Part shown: positions 53,113 to 61,193 of the stretch, piece after piece
Numbering within the stretch: position 1 is the first letter of the stretch
How the letters are laid out: each line of letters opens with the position of its first letter
Source: Crocosphaera chwakensis CCY0110
GTDB lineage: Bacteria; Cyanobacteriota; Cyanobacteriia; Cyanobacteriales; Microcystaceae
Direction of reading: 5' to 3'
Length of the DNA stretch: 64,000 nucleotides
Assembly (NCBI RefSeq): GCF_000169335.1
Contig: NZ_AAXW01000024.1
Location: 1-64,000 of the forward strand
Made by a program: the position numbers and the translations under genes
The notes under the pieces: model-generated
What the model was told of the DNA's origin: nothing
What the model saw: only the letters and a program-made list of their open reading frames with translations
Database searches by the model: none

Positions 53113-54534
53113 TCACGTTGTTAAGGATACAGGTTGTTCAACGGGTTCTTGTTGGGGAGAAGGTTCACGATCATGCCATAGGATAATTCCAACAACAACT
53201 AAAGCGATCGCAGCGATGAAACCCCCAAGCCAAATAGCGTTTCGATTCTGCTTAGAAGTCTTTGTTTCGGTTTGAGGTACAGAATGATGATGAAAAATCT
53301 CATCGGTTAACCAATTGGTAGTTGCTTTAAAATTATGAACAGGTGTGGGCAATAGTTCTAAATAAGTACCATTTCGGATGAGATCCCCTGCTTTTCCTGT
53401 GACCTGAATTTTCTCGAATAAATCAGCTACCCCGTTATTAATGCCTAATTTCATCAAGGTTCCACGCATACTCGGATCGGCAGGTTGCAGTTTTTTCCCT
53501 TGACTTAAAGCCATTAAATTATCCGCAATATCGGCCCCTTGTTGATACGCAATTTGAGCAACAGGCGGAAACGGATGTTCTTCGACAACGGCACAATCAC
53601 CGGCTGCAAAGACTTCAGGAAACTCAGACAGTTGCAATGTGGAGGTTACGAAGGGTAAACCATGTTTATTTTTATGATCACCGAGGGAGTCCCCTAAAGA
53701 TTCAATTAACGGGTTAGTAGCTGTTCCTGCTGTCCAAATAGTGGTTTGAGTAGATAATTGTTCAATGTCTTGGTGATCTTTTTGTTGATAGTTAAGGTTG
53801 TTGGCATCCACTGCTATTACTTTCACCCCTAAACGTAACGCTACAGGAACGCTACGACTGTTTAAGGCTTCTAGGGCAGTTTCTCTGAGGTGGGCATTCA
53901 CATCGCCCGATAAAATTTCGGTTCCATGATTAATTAAAACAATTTTGATCTTTTGAATATTACCCCCTAGTTTGCCATACCAACTGGGTAATAAATCAGC
54001 CAATGTGGCCGCCATTTCTACCCCAGAAGGCCCGGCACCCACCACCGCTATCGTCAGTAAGCGATCGCGTTCTTGGGCATTTTCGGTTTGACAAGCTTTT
54101 TGTAAACAGTCCCTGAGATGACGTTCTAAGTTAATGGCATCTTCTTGAGTACGAAAGGGAAACGCATTTTCTTTAGCCCCTTCGGTTCCGAAATAGCCTT
54201 GAATATTACCTACTCCTAACACTAAATGGCGGTAATGGTAATTTAATCCCGAAGCTAAGGTGATTTGCTGTTGTTGTAATTCTATGGTCGTTACTGTGTC
54301 TTGTACAAAGGTGACATTACTTCCTTCTAAAAGTTCTTTATAGGATGGAAAAACCTGTTCGTCTTGCATCTCCCCTGTGAGATATTCGTATAACAACGGT
54401 TTAAAGACAAAACGTTCTTGAGGATCAATCAGTATGATTGGATGAGGATAATGACGATGACTTAAATGTAAAGCCGTAAATAGTCCGACAAAGCCTCCGC
54501 CGACAATAATAGTGGGAGTTGTAGAATTATTCAT
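53113..54534 (-). CDS. ndb: Type II NAD(P)H dehydrogenase (NDH-2)
   Basis: A 473-residue single-polypeptide NADH:quinone oxidoreductase. The first Rossmann motif is IIVGGGFVGLFTALHL (9-24), the second AVVGAGPSGVEMAATLADLL (about 163-182), and the FAD-binding AAGDCAVVEE lies near residue 313. A C-terminal segment AIWLGGFIAAIALVVVGIILW (about 433-453) should anchor it in the membrane. It passes electrons from NADH to the quinone pool without pumping protons. It is divergent from the oxidase operon, and its stop codon lies at the edge of the duplicated junction. Confidence 0.9.
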   Translation of the reverse strand: MNNSTTPTIIVGGGFVGLFTALHLSHRHYPHPIILIDPQERFVFKPLLYEYLTGEMQDEQVFPSYKELLEGSNVTFVQDTVTTIELQQQQITLASGLNYHYRHLVLGVGNIQGYFGTEGAKENAFPFRTQEDAINLERHLRDCLQKACQTENAQERDRLLTIAVVGAGPSGVEMAATLADLLPSWYGKLGGNIQKIKIVLINHGTEILSGDVNAHLRETALEALNSRSVPVALRLGVKVIAVDANNLNYQQKDHQDIEQLSTQTTIWTAGTATNPLIESLGDSLGDHKNKHGLPFVTSTLQLSEFPEVFAAGDCAVVEEHPFPPVAQIAYQQGADIADNLMALSQGKKLQPADPSMRGTLMKLGINNGVADLFEKIQVTGKAGDLIRNGTYLELLPTPVHNFKATTNWLTDEIFHHHSVPQTETKTSKQNRNAIWLGGFIAAIALVVVGIILWHDREPSPQQEPVEQPVSLTT

Positions 54535-54635
54535 TTTTTCGATCCTCTTAACAAATCTATGGTTTCTTTGATGAAAAGATTATTAATTTTTTAAGAAAGC
54601 TTCTATCTTGATGTTTGCAATGTAAACCATACTTA

Positions 54636-54662
54636 TGTCAAGTTTATGACAAATTTTTGTCA
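54636..54662. promoter_or_regulatory. Palindromic operator candidate in the ndb/oxidase divergent promoter
   Basis: TGACAAATTTTTGTCA (54647-54662) is a perfect 6-bp palindrome with a 4-base spacer. A further TGTCA lies at 54636-54640, 7 bp before it, giving three evenly placed TGTCA/TGACA half-sites in the only gap between the divergent genes. The binding protein is unknown. Confidence 0.5.
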
Positions 54663-54720
54663 ATGGGATGAAAGTTAATCCAATTGCTACAATGAAACTT
54701 GTTAGTTGACCCTATAAGCA

Positions 54721-55215
54721 ATGTTGCTTTTGTTATTGAATAGTCGTAATTTACCCTATCCTGATCCCCTTCATCCGATCATTGTTCACTTTGTCATTGC
54801 GATGGTTTTTTTCTCTGTTTTTTGTGATGTTGTCGGTCATATTACGGGAAATTTTAAACTATTTGAGGTGAGTTTTTGGAATTTATTGGTTGCTTCAGTT
54901 TCTAGTTTTTTGGCAATTATTTTTGGTCAATTTGAGGCAGGATTAGCTCAACCTTATGAAGTGGTAAAACCTGTTTTAAATTTACATACTATCATTGGTT
55001 GGTCATTGGCTGGCTTAATTGTGATGATCACAGCATTGCGGTATGTGATTCGCATTCGTAATTTAAAAAAAATTTCAACGGCTTATTTAGGAATTGCCAC
55101 AATATTAATTATTTTAGTAACTTTTCAAGTCTATCTTGGGACTCGTTTGGTGTGGGTTTATGGGCTACACATTGAACCGGTGGTACAAGCAGCCAAAGAG
55201 GGAATTTTGCAGTGA
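54721..55215 (+). CDS. DUF2231 membrane protein, first gene of the oxidase operon
   Basis: A 164-residue protein with four membrane segments. The N-terminus has LHPIIVHFVIAMVFFSVFCD, the DUF2231 signature with conserved His residues that might bind haem or metal. It overlaps the next gene by four bases (GTGA). Genes of this family often lie directly in front of alternative oxidase genes in cyanobacteria (as I recall for the Anabaena cox3 cluster), so a role in assembly or electron entry is likely but not proven. Confidence 0.85.
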   Translation: MLLLLLNSRNLPYPDPLHPIIVHFVIAMVFFSVFCDVVGHITGNFKLFEVSFWNLLVASVSSFLAIIFGQFEAGLAQPYEVVKPVLNLHTIIGWSLAGLIVMITALRYVIRIRNLKKISTAYLGIATILIILVTFQVYLGTRLVWVYGLHIEPVVQAAKEGILQ

Positions 55216-55823
55216 ATGAAGGCTTAATTAAACAACTAGGCTTAAATTTAGGGGCTAATGGTTTACCCTATGAGTTTCCTTGGCATCCGATCTTAGTTCA
55301 CTTTACGTTAGGGTTATTTATTATTGCTATTCTGTTTGATTGGGCAGGAACGTTGTTTTATTTGACTAAACCTATCCTCAAATTTCTGGGGTTGCGAGCA
55401 AGACGGGCAAATTTTTATGATTTAGGTTGGTATAACTTAGTCGCAGCCACTTTTATCACCTTTTTCACTGTAACGGCAGGTTTTTTTGAAATAATGTTAG
55501 CTCAACCTTCCCTAACTCAAAAAAGTAGCTGGGGTTTAGGAGCAGGTTCAACCATGATTTTACATGGAGTCGGTGGGATTTTATTGTTAAGCGCGATCGC
55601 AATTTTAACAGTATGGCGGGGTTATCAACGGTATTGTTGGCGTAAAACGCAAATTCGACAGGTGCAATGGAGTTATCTGGGCATCGGTTTTTTAATGTTA
55701 ATTATTTTATTTATACACGGAACATTAGGGGCGCAAATGGGAGACGAGTTTGCCATTCATAACACAGCAGCCAGTTTATTACAAAAAGGACAAAATCCTA
55801 ATCAGGTTCTCCGAGGACTATAA
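55212..55823 (+). CDS. DUF2231 membrane protein, second gene of the oxidase operon
   Basis: A 203-residue paralogue of the preceding protein. It has the EFPWHPILVHFTLGLFIIAILFD signature at residues about 20-43 and four membrane segments, with a longer loop after the first. The GTG start at 55212 lies inside the previous stop, so the two are translationally coupled. Three bases separate its stop from the subunit II gene. Confidence 0.85.
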   Translation: MNEGLIKQLGLNLGANGLPYEFPWHPILVHFTLGLFIIAILFDWAGTLFYLTKPILKFLGLRARRANFYDLGWYNLVAATFITFFTVTAGFFEIMLAQPSLTQKSSWGLGAGSTMILHGVGGILLLSAIAILTVWRGYQRYCWRKTQIRQVQWSYLGIGFLMLIILFIHGTLGAQMGDEFAIHNTAASLLQKGQNPNQVLRGL

Positions 55824-55826
55824 CAA

Positions 55827-56735
55827 ATGACTCAACTGTTAGAAAAAATTGCCTTATTCATCTGTGTTGCAGTCGCTATTATTATTAGTTATTGGTTAGG
55901 ACAACAAGCTTATCATTGGATGCCAATTGCAGCAACAGCAGAAGCAAAACACGTTGATAACTTATTTAGCTTTTTAGTGTCTTTAGGAACCTTCGTTTTT
56001 TTAGGCGTAGTTGGAATGATTCTTTTTTCTATTATTACTTGTCGGGCTGCAGAAAATGACTACACCGAAGGACATCCCTCTAGAGGTAATGCTAGACTGG
56101 AATTTTTCTGGACGGCTATCCCAACCTTTTTAGTCTTATGGATTGGTTGGCAAAGCCTGACAATTTATCAAGAGTTGGATCTTGAGGGGTTAAATAAAAT
56201 CATTGATTTGAAGGCTTCAAATCGTTCAGAAACCCCTGCAACGTTAGTCGCCCAAACTAATCCTAATTTCATCGAAGAAATTGAAGTCATTGCCAAACAA
56301 TGGGAGTGGACATTTCACTATTCTCAAGCTAATATTACTACCTCTGAACTTCACCTACCTCAAAATCAACCTGTGCGACTCATTTTAGAAGCAGAAGATG
56401 TGATTCATGGTTTCTATGTTCCAGAATTTCGCTTTAAACAAGATATCATTCCTAATCATCCCCTAGATTTTACCTTTACACCACAAAAACAAGGTAAATA
56501 CAAGCTTCATGATTCTCAATTTAGTGGGACTTATTTTGCTTTAATGGAAGCGGATGTCTATATAGATTCCCCTGAAGGGTATCGTCAGTGGTTAAACTCA
56601 ACTGAGAATAAAGAGATAAAAGCGAATTTAGCAGCAACGGAATACACCCATCCCTCTCAACAACTCATTCAAAGTCATTGGCCAACCGTGAAACCTGTTA
56701 TTCCAGAAATCAAAAGCGCAAAAGCACATTTCTAA
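55827..56735 (+). CDS. ctaC: Terminal oxidase subunit II without CuA ligands (ARTO/quinol-oxidase type)
   Basis: A 302-residue subunit II. Two N-terminal membrane segments lead to a periplasmic or lumenal cupredoxin domain (about 150-270) with EIEVIAKQWEWTFHY and IHGFYVPEFRFKQDIIPN. In a cytochrome c oxidase the end of this domain carries two cysteines, a histidine and a methionine for CuA. Here the segment reads KLHDSQFSGTYFALMEADV: the cysteines and the histidine at the ligand positions are absent. This is the pattern of the cyanobacterial alternative respiratory terminal oxidase (ARTO, CtaCII), which takes electrons from quinol. Confidence 0.9.
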   Translation: MTQLLEKIALFICVAVAIIISYWLGQQAYHWMPIAATAEAKHVDNLFSFLVSLGTFVFLGVVGMILFSIITCRAAENDYTEGHPSRGNARLEFFWTAIPTFLVLWIGWQSLTIYQELDLEGLNKIIDLKASNRSETPATLVAQTNPNFIEEIEVIAKQWEWTFHYSQANITTSELHLPQNQPVRLILEAEDVIHGFYVPEFRFKQDIIPNHPLDFTFTPQKQGKYKLHDSQFSGTYFALMEADVYIDSPEGYRQWLNSTENKEIKANLAATEYTHPSQQLIQSHWPTVKPVIPEIKSAKAHF

Positions 56736-56758
56736 GGATACACAGCGGATAATTTTTT

Positions 56759-58456
56759 GTGTCCCAAATCTTATTAAATATAATGACTCATTCAAGCATT
56801 ACAAACGTTGATGAATCTCAAGTCAAAGAACAGGTCTGGAAACGCTATTTCACTTTTAATACCGATCATAAAGTGATTGGTATTCAATATTTAGTCACAA
56901 CCTTTATTTTTTTCCTCATTGCTGGCATCATGTCCATGATCATGCGTGGTGAATTAATTACCCCTGCCTCTGATTTAGTAGATCGTTCTCTTTATAATGG
57001 CTTATTTACGCTTCATGGGACAGTGATGATCTTTTTATGGATCATTCCCTCGTTAGTGGGGTTAGCTAATTATCTGATTCCTCTGATGATCGGGGCGAAA
57101 GATATGGCCTTTCCTAAACTGAATGCGATCGCTTTTTGGATGATTCCAGTTGGAGGGATTCTCTTATTATCTAGCTTTTTATTACCCAGTGGCACAGCCC
57201 AAGCCGGTTGGTGGTCTTATCCTCCTGTTAGTATCCAAAATCCGACGGGTTATCCCATTAATGGGGAAAGTATTTGGTTATTAAGCATTATTTTCTTGGG
57301 TGTCTCCTCTATTCTTGGTGGGGTTAATTTTTTGACCACAATCTTACGAATGCGTGCGCCAGGAATGCACTTTTTTCGGATGCCAATTTTTGTCTGGACT
57401 GTACTCAGCGCACAGTTATTACAGTTGTTTTGCCTACCAGTTTTGACGAGTGCAGCAATTATGCTCTTTTTTGATCTTTCCTTTGGAACAACTTTTTTTA
57501 AGCCAGCATCAGGGGGTGATCCGGTTCTTTATCAACATTTATTTTGGTTTTACTCTCATCCTGCCGTTTACGTGATGGTATTACCTGCTTTTGGCATTTT
57601 TTCGGAGGTGATACCAGCTTTTACTCGTAATCCTTTATTTGGCTATAAATCAGTTGCTATTGCTTCTTTTGGCATTTCTGTGGTCAGTGTCTCCGTTTGG
57701 GTTCATCATATGTTTGCCAGTGGTACTCCTAGCTGGATGCGTATTTTCTTTATGTTTTCAACGATGTTAGTAGCTATTCCTACAGGGGTTAAAGTCTTTT
57801 CTTGGACAGCAACGGTATGGAAAAGCAAACTACATTTAGATACCCCCATGTTATTTGCCCTTGGTGGAGTGGTGATGTTTATTTTGGGTGGTATTACAGG
57901 GGTGATGTTAGGAGCGATCGCTTTTGATCTTCACGTCAATAATACTTATTTTGTGGTGGGACATTTTCACTATATTGTCTACAACACGATTACGATGGCC
58001 TTATTTGCAGGGATTTATTTTTGGTTTCCGAAAATAACAGGGCGAATGTATCATGAAGGTTGGGGTAAACTTCACTTTTGGCTGACTTTTATAGGAGCAA
58101 ATTTAACCTTTTTTCCGATGTTACCTTTGGGGATACAAGGCATGATTCGACGTATTTCTTCCTATGATCCCCAATATGCAGGTTGGAATATTCTAGCGAG
58201 TTTAGGGGCATTTCTGTTAGGAATGGCAACGTTACCGTTTATCGCAAATATGGTTGCTTCTTGTTTTATTGGTATGAAAGCACCTAATAACCCTTGGCAC
58301 GCTACCGGTTTAGAATGGTCAATTTCTTCACCCCCACCCCCAGAAAATTTTGAAAGTATTCCGACTGTTACTTTAGCACCTTATAGTTATGGTTTACCCC
58401 AATATTCTACAGTGGATACTACTAATGAAGAAGCCATTAAACAACATGGTAATTAA
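56759..58456 (+). CDS. ctaD: Terminal oxidase subunit I (haem-copper, A2-like)
   Basis: A 565-residue protein with twelve membrane helices. The haem and CuB ligands are visible in LFTLHGTVMIFLWIIP (about 85), the CuB histidine in FWFYSHPAVYVMVLP (about 265), VHHMFASG (about 315) and GHFHYIVYN (about 400). In the helix where most A1 oxidases have GHPEVY this protein has YSHPAVY: the glutamate is replaced and a tyrosine-serine pair precedes the histidine, as in A2-type oxidases. The start is taken at GTG 56759; ATG 56783 is an alternative. It reduces oxygen to water. Confidence 0.93.
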   Translation: MSQILLNIMTHSSITNVDESQVKEQVWKRYFTFNTDHKVIGIQYLVTTFIFFLIAGIMSMIMRGELITPASDLVDRSLYNGLFTLHGTVMIFLWIIPSLVGLANYLIPLMIGAKDMAFPKLNAIAFWMIPVGGILLLSSFLLPSGTAQAGWWSYPPVSIQNPTGYPINGESIWLLSIIFLGVSSILGGVNFLTTILRMRAPGMHFFRMPIFVWTVLSAQLLQLFCLPVLTSAAIMLFFDLSFGTTFFKPASGGDPVLYQHLFWFYSHPAVYVMVLPAFGIFSEVIPAFTRNPLFGYKSVAIASFGISVVSVSVWVHHMFASGTPSWMRIFFMFSTMLVAIPTGVKVFSWTATVWKSKLHLDTPMLFALGGVVMFILGGITGVMLGAIAFDLHVNNTYFVVGHFHYIVYNTITMALFAGIYFWFPKITGRMYHEGWGKLHFWLTFIGANLTFFPMLPLGIQGMIRRISSYDPQYAGWNILASLGAFLLGMATLPFIANMVASCFIGMKAPNNPWHATGLEWSISSPPPPENFESIPTVTLAPYSYGLPQYSTVDTTNEEAIKQHGN

Positions 58457-58458
58457 TT

Positions 58459-59097
58459 ATGACAAGTTTTATTGATAATATCTTGGGGACACCATTAAAA
58501 GATACCAGGAAACGAAAAAAAGGTAACGTTTTATTCGGTGTTGCTGTCTTTTTGCTGTCAGAAAGTATGATTTTCGTCAGTTTTTTTTTAACTTCTATTA
58601 TTCTTCGTTTGTCTACTGATCCTTGGTTGCCTCCTGGAGTTTCGGGGCCAGAATTATCGTTAGCAGTATGGATTAATACGATTATTTTATTATCTAGTAG
58701 TCTTGTTATTTATTTAGCCGAGCAAGCACTAAAAAAGCAAAATTTAATAGGATTTCGCTTACTTTGGTTCACAACTTCGGTGATGGGAACCTACTTTTTA
58801 GTTGGTACTTTTAAAGAATGGCAAGGCTTAGATTTTGGGTTATCCACTGGGTTAGTTGGGGCAACTTTTTATTTATTGACTGGTTTTCATTCGCTGCACG
58901 TCTTTGCTGGCATTTTTTTACAGATGTTAATGTTAGTTCGTTCTTTTATTCCTGGTAATTATAATCGAGGTCATTATGGTGTAATTTCCGTATCTTTATT
59001 CTGGCATTTTGTAGACGGAATTTGGGTAATTTTATTCTCTCTTCTTTATCTTTGGGGAACAAGTGGATTGAGCTTTGTCAATCGTTTTTTCTCTTAA
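58459..59097 (+). CDS. ctaE: Terminal oxidase subunit III
   Basis: A 212-residue subunit with five membrane helices. LFGVAVFLLSESMIFVSFFLTSIILR, then GFHSLHVFAGIFLQMLML and the terminal VSLFWHFVDGIWVILFSLLYLW, contain the SES and HxxHV features of CtaE/CyoC. It starts 2 bp after ctaD and ends the five-gene operon, which is followed by the terminator at 59210. Confidence 0.93.
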   Translation: MTSFIDNILGTPLKDTRKRKKGNVLFGVAVFLLSESMIFVSFFLTSIILRLSTDPWLPPGVSGPELSLAVWINTIILLSSSLVIYLAEQALKKQNLIGFRLLWFTTSVMGTYFLVGTFKEWQGLDFGLSTGLVGATFYLLTGFHSLHVFAGIFLQMLMLVRSFIPGNYNRGHYGVISVSLFWHFVDGIWVILFSLLYLWGTSGLSFVNRFFS

Positions 59098-59209
59098 GAG
59101 GTAATTAAGCTATTAAGCATTTAAACCACGTTAACAAAACCAGAAATATTAGATGTGTACCATAAGTCTGAGAAACACTAGTAGATCATTTCATACCTCG
59201 ATAATTGAA

Positions 59210-59242
59210 AAAGATTGAAGACACAAAAATCTTCAACCTTTT
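59210..59242 (+). terminator. Intrinsic terminator of the oxidase operon
   Basis: AAAGATTGAAGA (59210-59221) and TCTTCAACCTTT (59230-59241) make a 12-bp stem with one G-T type mismatch and an 8-base loop, followed by a short T-run. It lies 113 bp after the ctaE stop and before the first remnant gene pieces. Confidence 0.7.
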
Positions 59243-59268
59243 GATAACACTCAAGTCAAAAAAATGAA

Positions 59269-59315
59269 CGTTTGGCTAATTTTTTTGTCTTTATCTTCCG
59301 TAAACGAATAGACTC
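59269..59315 (-). pseudogene. Remnant of the 3' end of typA
   Basis: On the minus strand this reads ESIRLRKIKTKKLAKR, against ESIRLRKMKTKKLAKR at the end of intact TypA. The nucleotide match to the region at 43792-43840 is about 85 percent, with mostly third-position changes. The stop codon and everything upstream are gone. It marks the right end of the inserted segment. Confidence 0.75.
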
Positions 59316-59340
59316 CAAGTTCACAAGTTAAAAGTATTAC

Positions 59341-59400
59341 TTCTTCCTAAACTCAGTAAAAGCTAACGAAAAAGTTTATAATTCTGTTAGACAAAAATAG
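59341..59400 (+). pseudogene. Remnant of the 3' end of the cryptochrome gene
   Basis: The 20 codons read FFLNSVKANEKVYNSVRQK and a stop; the intact gene ends FFKSVKANEKVYNSATT. The copy carries synonymous and non-synonymous changes and has no upstream portion. It leads directly into the second copy of the cryptochrome/chelatase junction. Confidence 0.85.
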
Positions 59401-59428
59401 CCAACTATTCCTGCTAACTCCGAACTCC

Positions 59429-59574
59429 GAACTCAGCTTAAGGGGTTTTCCAAATACGCTGATGATAGTCTTCGACCTTAGCATAAGGATCGATCGCAGT
59501 ATCATGGTGATGGGAATGATCATGAGAATGATGATGATGACCATGATCATCCACTACAGCAAGACGAAACTTGC
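59429..59574. repeat. Right copy of the duplicated cryptochrome/chelatase junction
   Basis: Direct repeat of 52961-53112; the first 51 bp are identical. On this side the chelatase gene that the repeat belongs to is intact, while on the left side the cryptochrome gene is intact. Confidence 0.9.
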
Positions 59575-60424
59575 ACATTTCACAGTTCATCTGTACTTTT
59601 CCTTGTTGTATCTCTAACTCTCGTTCCCTGACTACCTGTAATAGTTGGGGATGGATACCCATTTCGGGTAAACAAGTCATGTCGATGTCAGGATAAACCG
59701 CTTTTTGTTCTTCAGTGATGCGAAAAATCTTTTTAACCAACGCCCCAGTGAACAAGAAATAGGGTAAAACAATAATACGCTTAGGTTGATAAAAGCTTGC
59801 ACGTCTAAACCCTTCTTCAAGACGGGGATGAGTAATACCGATAAAACAAGTTTCTACAGTCTGATAACCGCTACCTTCCCATACCATTCTAGCTAACTTG
59901 CAAACATCTCCATTGGCATCAGGATCACTAGAACCCCTGCCAACGAACAATAAGACCGTCTCAGACCGTTTAATTTGCTTGGGGTTAGCTTCGGGGCGAT
60001 CTAGAGCTTCTAAGCGTTCTTGCCACAATTTTAGCAGGTTGGGAGTAATCCCGAAATGGCGACCATAATGAAATTGCAACTCAGGATAACGCTGTCGAGT
60101 GCGATCGAGTTCATTGGTAACATCAAACTTGTTATGACGCGCTGCAAATAAAAGGATAGGTAAGGCAGAAATATCAGTGTAACCTTGAGACACACAATAA
60201 TCTACCCCTTGTTGGATGTAGGGTTCTGTCAGTTCTAAAAAACAAGGAATAACGGGGCGAGACGTATCTAATGCTTGATAAGCAGCCACAAAGTCCAGAA
60301 AGGTTTGTCTTCCGTCGTTATCTTTGGTTCCATGACCAATCATCAGTAGGGGACGGGATAAAGGTAAAGGGTGAAAATGAAGAGACTGTAGACAGTCACG
60401 CTTATCTAGCTTCAGAGTGGACAT
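59438..60424 (-). CDS. cbiX: Sirohydrochlorin chelatase-like protein (CbiX/SirB family) with His-rich tail
   Basis: A protein of about 328 residues with two CbiX repeats. The first repeat opens RPLLMIGHGTKDNDGR with the metal-binding histidine (about residue 31); the second has LLFVGRGSSDPDANGD. A CEMC pair near residue 280 may hold an Fe-S cluster or metal, and the tail contains HGHHHHSHDHSHHH, a metal-binding stretch. It inserts iron or cobalt into sirohydrochlorin for siroheme or cobalamin synthesis. The ATG at 60424 is chosen; AGGAG lies about 13 bases upstream, and a TTG four codons earlier is too close to it. Confidence 0.88.
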   Translation of the reverse strand: MSTLKLDKRDCLQSLHFHPLPLSRPLLMIGHGTKDNDGRQTFLDFVAAYQALDTSRPVIPCFLELTEPYIQQGVDYCVSQGYTDISALPILLFAARHNKFDVTNELDRTRQRYPELQFHYGRHFGITPNLLKLWQERLEALDRPEANPKQIKRSETVLLFVGRGSSDPDANGDVCKLARMVWEGSGYQTVETCFIGITHPRLEEGFRRASFYQPKRIIVLPYFLFTGALVKKIFRITEEQKAVYPDIDMTCLPEMGIHPQLLQVVRERELEIQQGKVQMNCEMCKFRLAVVDDHGHHHHSHDHSHHHDTAIDPYAKVEDYHQRIWKTP

Positions 60425-60622
60425 TAATGGTTTCAAACTCCTGTAATGGTGTAAGGTAGCGATGTTTATCGTCCATGCTCTGTTATGGTAGCGAACTTTG
60501 AAAATTGGGGAAATGGGGGGTAGGGGGACTTCAGATATTACTGGCCAGGAGATCCGTTAAAAATTTAAAATTGATTAGTTATATTATAAAAAGTTTATTG
60601 TGATTGACAAAAAGAGTAAACT

Positions 60623-61144
60623 ATGAGACTAAATCTATTAGCAACTGTTGTCACTGTTGGGGCGACAATGGGAATGAGCAGTTTTGGCTTAAACTCATCG
60701 ATGCAGGCCAAAAGCGTCGGTACTAACTTTCTGTGTCAAAACTGGCAAGGGGTTCCTACCACCTTAGCAAAAACACCAGAGCAAGAAAGTGTTCCTGTTT
60801 TAGTATGGCAGTCCGAGTATTTTAATGACTCTGGTTATGATGCGAGTACCCGTTGTCAGTTAGTATCCGGTCGTTTTCAATACTTTTATAACAATGGACA
60901 GTTAAAATACTTAACCACCGGACGGATGAACCGTATGCCTGTCGTTTGTGTTACTCAAAGACAAGGTGGCGGTTGCGAAGGTCTTTTATTTACCTTAAAA
61001 CCTGGTACTGACCCCACTCAAACCCTAAAACAATTAATGGCGGTACGATTTCGGTCTAGTGGACCATTAAATGAAACCTCAGGTCGAGTTTACATCAATT
61101 TTGAAGATTATCTGAGTCAAGCTAAACAAAATCCCACAAAATAG
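60623..61144 (+). CDS. COP23-like circadian oscillating protein, exported
   Basis: A 173-residue protein with a signal peptide (LLATVVTVGATMGMSSFG region, cleavage near 30). The mature part has four cysteines in FLCQNWQGVPTT, TRCQLVSGRFQYFY, PVVCVT and GGGCEGLLFTLKPG, the pattern of COP23, a 23-kDa membrane-associated protein with circadian synthesis first described in Synechococcus RF-1. Function is unknown. It is 49 bp upstream of the protease-GUN4 gene on the same strand. Confidence 0.85.
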   Translation: MRLNLLATVVTVGATMGMSSFGLNSSMQAKSVGTNFLCQNWQGVPTTLAKTPEQESVPVLVWQSEYFNDSGYDASTRCQLVSGRFQYFYNNGQLKYLTTGRMNRMPVVCVTQRQGGGCEGLLFTLKPGTDPTQTLKQLMAVRFRSSGPLNETSGRVYINFEDYLSQAKQNPTK

Positions 61145-61193
61145 AGTTTTCTTTCAGGGATAAGCTAGGAAGCGATCGCCCATTTTCATCTCC

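Noticed and set aside
53048..53275. 75-codon plus-strand frame overlapping the NADH dehydrogenase 3' end
   Set aside because: It is antisense to the NDH-2 C-terminus and to the His-codon tract of the chelatase remnant, whose composition explains the frame.
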